From CAG-826 sp964583155 (lineage in GTDB: Bacteria; Bacillota_I; Bacilli_A; RFN20; CAG-826): DNA of 64,000 bases. The position numbers and the translations under genes were made by a program. The first letter of the stretch is position 1. Each line of letters begins with the position of its first letter. A model generated the notes under the pieces. It was not told where the DNA came from and did not search any database. It saw nothing but the letters and a program-made list of their open reading frames with translations. The stretch lies in contig CAZOUY010000005.1 in the NCBI GenBank assembly GCA_964583155.1, positions 25,141 to 89,140 on the forward strand, given 5' to 3'. Of this stretch, positions 60,441-64,000 are shown one piece after another.

Positions 60441-61574
60441 ATGAAGAAAACAAAAATCTTTTCATTGACTTTATATACGCTTTCCTTACTCTCGTTTACG
60501 GCTTGTTCGGATAAACAACCGGCGGAAACGGATATGACGCCCAAAGAAATAGCCCAGACGATTATGGAAAGTCAGACGGCATTGCCGGAAATGATTCAGG
60601 TAACGAATAACGAAGAATTTACTAATTGGGTAACGAGCTACTACGATATAAATTCCGACTACGTGTCGGAAGGAGTAATTTATTACGCCGAAGATGTTGA
60701 GGTCAGTGAGATTGCTGTGCTGGTAATGACCGATTCAAAGCACGGCAAAGCTGTTAAAAAAGCCCTTGAAGGATATATAAATAACCGGGCCGAACTATTT
60801 GGCTATTATGCACCGGACCAGGCGGCAATTGCCAAAAAAAGTGTTGCGGTAGTTAATGGTAATTATATTAGCCTTCTAATTTGCGATGATACGGCTGCAG
60901 CGGAAATAGCGTTTTTTAGCTGTTTCGGCAAGGCGAATGGCTCTACACCTTCGAAGAATGGCGATTCTTCTACGGATAAGTCTGATACTTCCGGTGATGG
61001 AAACGATGATTCGGGTTCGACCTTAATAATACGAGAAGAATACGATCATATCGCAATACTGAGAGCATATAAATCAGGCGATGATTCCGCTTTATCTGCA
61101 AAAAATAAACAAATTCTTAATGCGGCGAAAAGCGTGATTTCGCAAAACATAACAAATGACATGACGGATTACCAAAAGGAGCTTACCATACACGATTATA
61201 TTACGACTTGGTCGAATTTCGATTGGACGGTTTTGGGACATGGAAACGTATCCGAGGATAGCAAGACGCCCTACGGCGTTTTAATTAACAGAAACGCTAT
61301 GTGCCATGGGTTTTCCTTATCCTTTCAATTATTTATGGATATGATGGATATCGAATGTGTAACAGTTTATAGCACATCGAGCGGAAGCACGCCACATTCG
61401 TGGAACGTAGTGAAGATAGAAAATGATTGGTATTGCGTGGACACGGCATGGGATAGTACGTTGGGGCATACTTATTTCAATGTGACAAGTCAGTTTCTAA
61501 AAAAAAGAGGATATTGCTGGGATGAATCGTCCGTTCCTGAAGCTACGGGTACGAAATATGCATATAATGGTTGA
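60441..61574 (+). CDS. Lipoprotein: DUF4358-like domain fused to transglutaminase-like domain
   Basis: The signal ends in FTAC (Cys22). Residues about 30-165 resemble DUF4358, a domain commonly found beside MBOAT and DHHW genes (EIAVLVMTDSKHGKAVKKALE). A Ser/Gly/Asp linker (about 165-195) leads to a transglutaminase-like domain with triad Cys288 (NAMCHGF), His319 (PHSWNVV) and Asp334 (CVDTAWD). It could cleave or cross-link peptides at the cell surface. It is coupled to the upstream gene by 30 bp and runs into the DXS-like gene. Confidence 0.85.
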   Translation: MKKTKIFSLTLYTLSLLSFTACSDKQPAETDMTPKEIAQTIMESQTALPEMIQVTNNEEFTNWVTSYYDINSDYVSEGVIYYAEDVEVSEIAVLVMTDSKHGKAVKKALEGYINNRAELFGYYAPDQAAIAKKSVAVVNGNYISLLICDDTAAAEIAFFSCFGKANGSTPSKNGDSSTDKSDTSGDGNDDSGSTLIIREEYDHIAILRAYKSGDDSALSAKNKQILNAAKSVISQNITNDMTDYQKELTIHDYITTWSNFDWTVLGHGNVSEDSKTPYGVLINRNAMCHGFSLSFQLFMDMMDIECVTVYSTSSGSTPHSWNVVKIENDWYCVDTAWDSTLGHTYFNVTSQFLKKRGYCWDESSVPEATGTKYAYNG

Positions 61575-61582
61575 TTGCAATT

Positions 61583-63340
61583 ATGAGTAAAGTATTGGAT
61601 AAGGTTAACACCCCGACCGACTTGAAAAAATTAACGGGGAATGAGTTACCATTGCTGTGTGCGGAAATCAGAGAACAGCTTATAAAAAGGCTTTCCATAT
61701 CAGGCGGGCATATTGGCTCTAACTTGGCGATGATTGAAACAACCGTTGCCTTGCATTATGTTTTTAATTCGCCCAAAGATAAAATCGTATTCGACGTTTC
61801 TCATCAATGCTATACGCATAAGCTGTTGACAGGAAGAAAATACGCCTACGTTGATGAAGAAAAATATGGAATGGTCAGCGGATTTACTAATCCCGATGAA
61901 AGTGAACATGATATTTTTGCCATCGGGCATACTTCTACGGCAATCAGTCTTGCCTGTGGGCTTGCCAAAGAGCGAGATCTAAAGGGAGAAAAAAATAACG
62001 TGATTGCCGTCGTGGGCGACGGAGCATTAAGCGGTGGCGAGGCTTGGGAAGGCTTGAATAACGCCGCGACTCTAGGAAGCAAGCTTATTATAATTATCAA
62101 TGACAACGAAATGAGCATTGCCGAAAATCATGGTGGTTTGTATCAAAACCTCGATTTATTGAGAAAAACCAGCGGAAAAGCAGCATGCAATTTGTTTAAG
62201 GCTCTTGGCTTGGATTATCGTTTTGTCGGCGACGGCAATGATGTAACCGCAGTTTTAGATGTTTTATCGGAAGTAAAGAATATCGATTGCCCTGTTGTTA
62301 TTCATATTTGCACTGTTAAGGGGAAAGGGTATGCTTTTGCAGAAGCAGATCAAGAAAATTGGCATTTCAAAGATGGCTTCGATATCAAAACGGGAAGAAG
62401 CCAACACAAGTTAGAAATTCAAGAAACTTATGAAAATCTGACACGTGATTTGCTTGTTAAGAAAATGCAGCATGATGAAACCGTTGTAGCGGTTACGGCG
62501 GGAACTCCCAAGGTTATGGGATTTGATAAGGAACTAAGAAAACAGTTTCCTAAACAGTTTGTGGATGTAGGAATTGCGGAAGAACACGCAGTAACTTTCG
62601 TTTCAGGCATTGCAAAGAGCGGTGGCAAACCGGTATTCGGTGTAAGCAGTACTTTTTTACAGCGCACTTATGATCAACTTTCACAGGACTTGGCACTTAA
62701 CAAAAGTCCTGCCGTAATATTGGTATTTTTTGCGGGTATATCGAAAGGTAGTCAAACACATATAGGCGTTTTCGATATTCCACTTGTTAAGAGCATTCCT
62801 AACATAATTTGCCTTTCTCCCACTTGCAAGGAAGAGTATTCGGATATGCTCGATTGGGCGCTAGAACAAAACGAATATCCCGTTATAATTCGTGTGCCGG
62901 GGATTTTCACTACATCCAGAAAAATTCTCCTGCCAATGGATTATGCTTTGCCTGCCCGTAGCGAAATCGTGCATTCTGGAAAAGATATTGCAATTATCGC
63001 ACTTGGAGATTTTTTCAGCCTTGGACAGGAAATTTACGACAAATTATCCATAATTGGAATTACCCCAACGCTTATCAATCCGCGTTATTACAATACAGTT
63101 GATGAGAAAGCATTGGAAATGCTAAAGAACGATCATCACATCGTTATAACGTTGGAAAACGGTGTTATTGATGGTGGGTATGGCGAACAAATTGCCAGAT
63201 TTTATGGTAATTCAGAAATTCGCGTACTATGTTACGGGGCTCATAAAGAGTTTACTGATGGAGTTAAAGAATCGGAGCAATACGATAGATTTGGTCTTAC
63301 GGCAGAAAATATCGTTTGCGATATAAAAAAACTAATATAA
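61583..63340 (+). CDS. dxs: 1-deoxy-D-xylulose-5-phosphate synthase paralogue
   Basis: This thiamin-diphosphate enzyme of 586 residues follows the DXS layout: GGHIGSNLAMIETTVALHYVF, VVGDGALSGGEAWEGLNNA (ThDP site), INDNEMSIAENHGG, VDVGIAEEHAVTFVSG and the C-terminal transketolase domain. It is slightly shorter than housekeeping Dxs (about 620). As last gene of a surface-modification operon it may be a second copy with a specialised role rather than the main isoprenoid enzyme. ATG 61583 is chosen; a TTG at 61571 overlaps the previous stop. The ribosome binding site is weak, as often with coupled genes. Confidence 0.88.
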   Translation: MSKVLDKVNTPTDLKKLTGNELPLLCAEIREQLIKRLSISGGHIGSNLAMIETTVALHYVFNSPKDKIVFDVSHQCYTHKLLTGRKYAYVDEEKYGMVSGFTNPDESEHDIFAIGHTSTAISLACGLAKERDLKGEKNNVIAVVGDGALSGGEAWEGLNNAATLGSKLIIIINDNEMSIAENHGGLYQNLDLLRKTSGKAACNLFKALGLDYRFVGDGNDVTAVLDVLSEVKNIDCPVVIHICTVKGKGYAFAEADQENWHFKDGFDIKTGRSQHKLEIQETYENLTRDLLVKKMQHDETVVAVTAGTPKVMGFDKELRKQFPKQFVDVGIAEEHAVTFVSGIAKSGGKPVFGVSSTFLQRTYDQLSQDLALNKSPAVILVFFAGISKGSQTHIGVFDIPLVKSIPNIICLSPTCKEEYSDMLDWALEQNEYPVIIRVPGIFTTSRKILLPMDYALPARSEIVHSGKDIAIIALGDFFSLGQEIYDKLSIIGITPTLINPRYYNTVDEKALEMLKNDHHIVITLENGVIDGGYGEQIARFYGNSEIRVLCYGAHKEFTDGVKESEQYDRFGLTAENIVCDIKKLI

Positions 63341-64000
63341 GATTGCATGGCTTATATTGAAAAAAATATCGAAATTGTCGTTAATGGTTATGTTTCAGCA
63401 GGTCTACCAAAATCAATAATCTACTGACTAATGATAATGGAAGAAATGTGAACGCAAACGATATTGTTAATAACTATTCTTTAATTCTAATCGCATACTT
63501 TTCATAATTGGGGCATACCGAACAATTTGCGGTAATTATTCGTGAAAAAATGGACTGATATTTTTTGTTATCCTCAAATTTTCCTATACAAAGAATATAA
63601 AAAAGATAACGGAATAGGTAATGCAGAATATTGTTTCTAAGGTGGGAGATTGATTGAAAAATATAAATATCATATGAGCAGAGCAAAAATAAATTCAAAT
63701 CGATCATTTGTTACAAGTAAAAAATTCGGATTATATTCTTTTGGTCCACCAAGGAATCCATTTTGGAATAATACGTAATATTAATCTTAAAACAAAAAAT
63801 GGGCCAATTTAAATTATATCAATGTATTTTATATTTTTTCTTTGTCTAGCTTTAGTGATTAAAATTATATTGGATTTGAAACAATTTTATTTACCTTAGC
63901 ACTTGGACTTATATGCTATGCATATTATCATACCATTATGAATTATTGTTAAGTTGTAAATGATGTGAGACCAAAAAAGTGAAAAATAAATCTAGTGTAA
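63341..64000. other. 660-bp stretch without a convincing gene
   Basis: The region is very AT-rich. The plus strand has only short frames, for example a 26-codon frame from ATG 63347 (begins MAYIEKNIEI), an open stretch around 63545-63642 and a 34-codon frame from ATG 63674. None has a good ribosome binding site and together they look like remains of decayed genes. The minus-strand frame at 63474-63707 is hydrophobic and unsupported. No clear terminator is seen after the DXS-like gene. Confidence 0.6.

Overview
The window is chromosomal DNA of an AT-rich, Gram-positive-type bacterium (Bacillota). The evidence is AddA rather than RecBCD, the gene order gmk-priA-rsmB-rlmN-prpC-prkC-rsgA-rpe-rpmB, strong AGGAGG ribosome binding sites, many MKK-type lipoproteins, and asd-dapF genes for diaminopimelate. 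The standard genetic code fits (TGA is used as a stop). A poorly characterised Bacilli lineage near Erysipelotrichales or Acholeplasmatales would suit the small, tightly packed housekeeping clusters, but this placement is inference. No rRNA, tRNA, insertion sequence or CRISPR array is visible.

Layout. 1-5 kb: the 3' part of addA, then a convergent three-gene SsuABC/ThiXYZ-like ABC importer. 5-10 kb: an unrecognised gene; an ECF sigma / membrane anti-sigma / lipoprotein module in which the last two proteins share a domain; a DUF5677-like gene. 9.9-11.5 kb: a nucleoside (uridine-type) kinase. 11.8-18.7 kb: a complete F-type ATP synthase operon, atpIBEFHAGDC, whose c subunit carries the residues of a sodium-binding, two-carboxylate rotor. 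18.9-25.2 kb: a GNAT protein, a thioredoxin-like lipoprotein, pyrophosphatase, transaldolase, a SleB-like hydrolase, a choline-kinase-like protein, trmL and a short rqcH.

25.3-30.2 kb: a 1606-residue protein made of about 23 Sel1-like repeats, a TIR domain with the catalytic-type glutamate, and a C-terminal NACHT/STAND ATPase. It stands alone between rqcH and gmk, two genes that border a conserved cluster in Bacillus subtilis. This is the best candidate for an undescribed system, probably NAD-depleting anti-phage immunity.

30.3-40.3 kb: the gmk-to-rpmB housekeeping cluster. It lacks rpoZ, coaBC, def and fmt, contains an RsmB-family protein without either catalytic cysteine, and has a PrkC-type kinase without membrane or PASTA segments. 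41-46.4 kb: a JetABC (Wadjet/MksFEB-type) SMC complex with no JetD nuclease gene beside it. 46.5-53.7 kb: glycogen synthesis (glgC, glgD, glgA), a class I amidotransferase, and asd-dapF-aminotransferase. 53.8-56.4 kb: a membrane-anchored XRE regulator, a large secreted protein, a candidate small RNA of about 90 nt with its own promoter and terminator, and a cyclophilin.

56.6-63.3 kb: a MerR regulator divergent from a five-gene surface-modification operon (DUF1566-like lipoprotein, MBOAT O-acyltransferase, DHHW/AlgJ-like protein, DUF4358-transglutaminase lipoprotein, DXS paralogue), driven by a textbook 19-bp-spacer MerR promoter. The last 660 bases hold only short degenerate reading frames.
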